From NCBI GenBank assembly GCA_041394945.1, contig JAWKHH010000005.1, forward strand, positions 930,001-994,000: a DNA stretch of 64,000 nt, given 5' to 3'. Made by a program: the position numbers and the translations under genes. Of the stretch, positions 63,565 to 64,000 are shown piece by piece (the stretch's first letter is position 1; every line of letters starts with the position of its first letter). This DNA is from Bryobacteraceae bacterium. Lineage in GTDB: Bacteria > Acidobacteriota > Terriglobia > Bryobacterales > Bryobacteraceae. Below the pieces are notes generated by a model. It saw only the letters and a program-made list of their open reading frames with translations, was not told where the DNA came from and did not search any database.

Positions 63565-64000
63565 TCACGATGGGCTGCTTGCGCGGCTGCCGGCCCGGAT
63601 GGACGCCGGCAATCCCCGGCTGAGAATACCCTCACGAACGGCGCGCGCCGTCTCCTCCGGAATCGCCGTATTGATATACATCCCGGATCCGATTTCGAAC
63701 CCGGCGATCTGCGTCAACCGGGGCACGATCTGCAGGTGCCAGCAGAAGTACTCCTCGTCCTCCTCGCCGGCCGGAGCCGAGTGAATCACCAGGTTGAAAT
63801 CCGGATCCCCGAGCAGGTCCTCGAAGGAGACCATCGTCCGCCGCAGCACGCGCGCCAGGGCCGCCAGCTCCGGGTTGTTGGCCTGCCCGAATGAAGACCG
63901 GAAGCGGTGCGGCGCGATCCATGTCTCAAAAGGCGCGCGCGAGGCGAACGGGTGAAACACGAAAAAGTGGCCGTTCTCGTCCGTGACGCGCACCGCCGCC
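63565..64000 (-). CDS. Galactose-1-phosphate uridylyltransferase-like protein, 3' part only
   Basis: At least 144 residues; the start lies beyond the window. FFVFHPFASRAPFETWIAPH and the metal/phosphate site in DEEYFCWHLQIVPRLTQIAG (His in FCWHLQ) match the C-terminal HIT-like half of GalT. ENPELAALARVL-like and MYINTAIPEETA are family-typical. It is in the Leloir pathway class, though many acidobacterial relatives act on other sugar phosphates. It ends 12 bases upstream of the mscS-like start and may share a transcript with it. Confidence 0.75.
   Translation of the reverse strand, partial: AAVRVTDENGHFFVFHPFASRAPFETWIAPHRFRSSFGQANNPELAALARVLRRTMVSFEDLLGDPDFNLVIHSAPAGEEDEEYFCWHLQIVPRLTQIAGFEIGSGMYINTAIPEETARAVREGILSRGLPASIRAGSRASSPS

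Overview
The window is GC-rich, densely packed bacterial chromosome. Its gene content fits a soil Acidobacteriota of the Solibacter/Bryobacter type: formylglycine sulfatases, FG-GAP/ASPIC (CRTAC1) and SBBP-type secreted proteins, a hopanoid side-chain operon, cytochrome bd, a b6-like complex III and RHS proteins. The taxonomic call is an inference from gene content, not from a marker gene.

Layout. 1-10.7 kb holds a YdcF fragment; a MerR regulator divergent from a methyltransferase across a SoxR-box-like operator; an exported dehydrogenase/bicupin pair; an M20 amidohydrolase; a sulfatase; a protoglobin under a MarR regulator with a cysteine-rich tail; accA; a GlcG-type protein and OsmC. 10.8-19.1 kb is one six-gene transcription unit: TolC, adaptor and RND pump, a small DUF2892 protein, then cydA and cydB. 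19.1-26.4 kb holds an SBBP secreted protein with a decayed partial copy behind it, phosphoglucomutase, a winged-helix protein, a second sulfatase, rpsT and a PNPOx-like protein. 26.5-30.6 kb is a hopanoid operon: a LolA-like protein, hpnJ, two four-helix EamA/SMR proteins and hpnI.

30.6-49.3 kb is an accessory island, nearly all on the minus strand. It begins with an Rpn-type nuclease gene split by an IS21 element whose ends and CTTCT target duplication can be read exactly. Next is an IS1634-like element carrying a KTSC-domain passenger gene, nested inside the leader of an older copy. Then come five RHS core + tip + immunity cassettes and one bare remnant. RHS-5 (49.3-46.2 kb) is the longest. 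The other four keep only 0.5-1.3 kb of near-identical core, followed by a tip and a tightly linked candidate immunity gene. Tips include a metzincin, a toxin-44-like domain, a glycine-zipper domain and two related candidate nucleases. Three of the five cassettes are out of frame at G/C runs near the core/tip border.

49.3-64 kb returns to housekeeping and secreted functions: a 5'-truncated beta-propeller fragment at the island edge; a fused cytochrome b-dihaem c gene behind a Rieske gene; a glycoside-hydrolase-like protein; a TPR protein; DJ-1/PfpI and TIM-barrel genes; a HAMP-SpoIIE phosphatase; a lytic transglycosylase; an MFS carrier; a CRTAC1 protein; an MscS channel; and the 3' end of a galT-like gene. 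I saw no tRNA, rRNA or CRISPR array.
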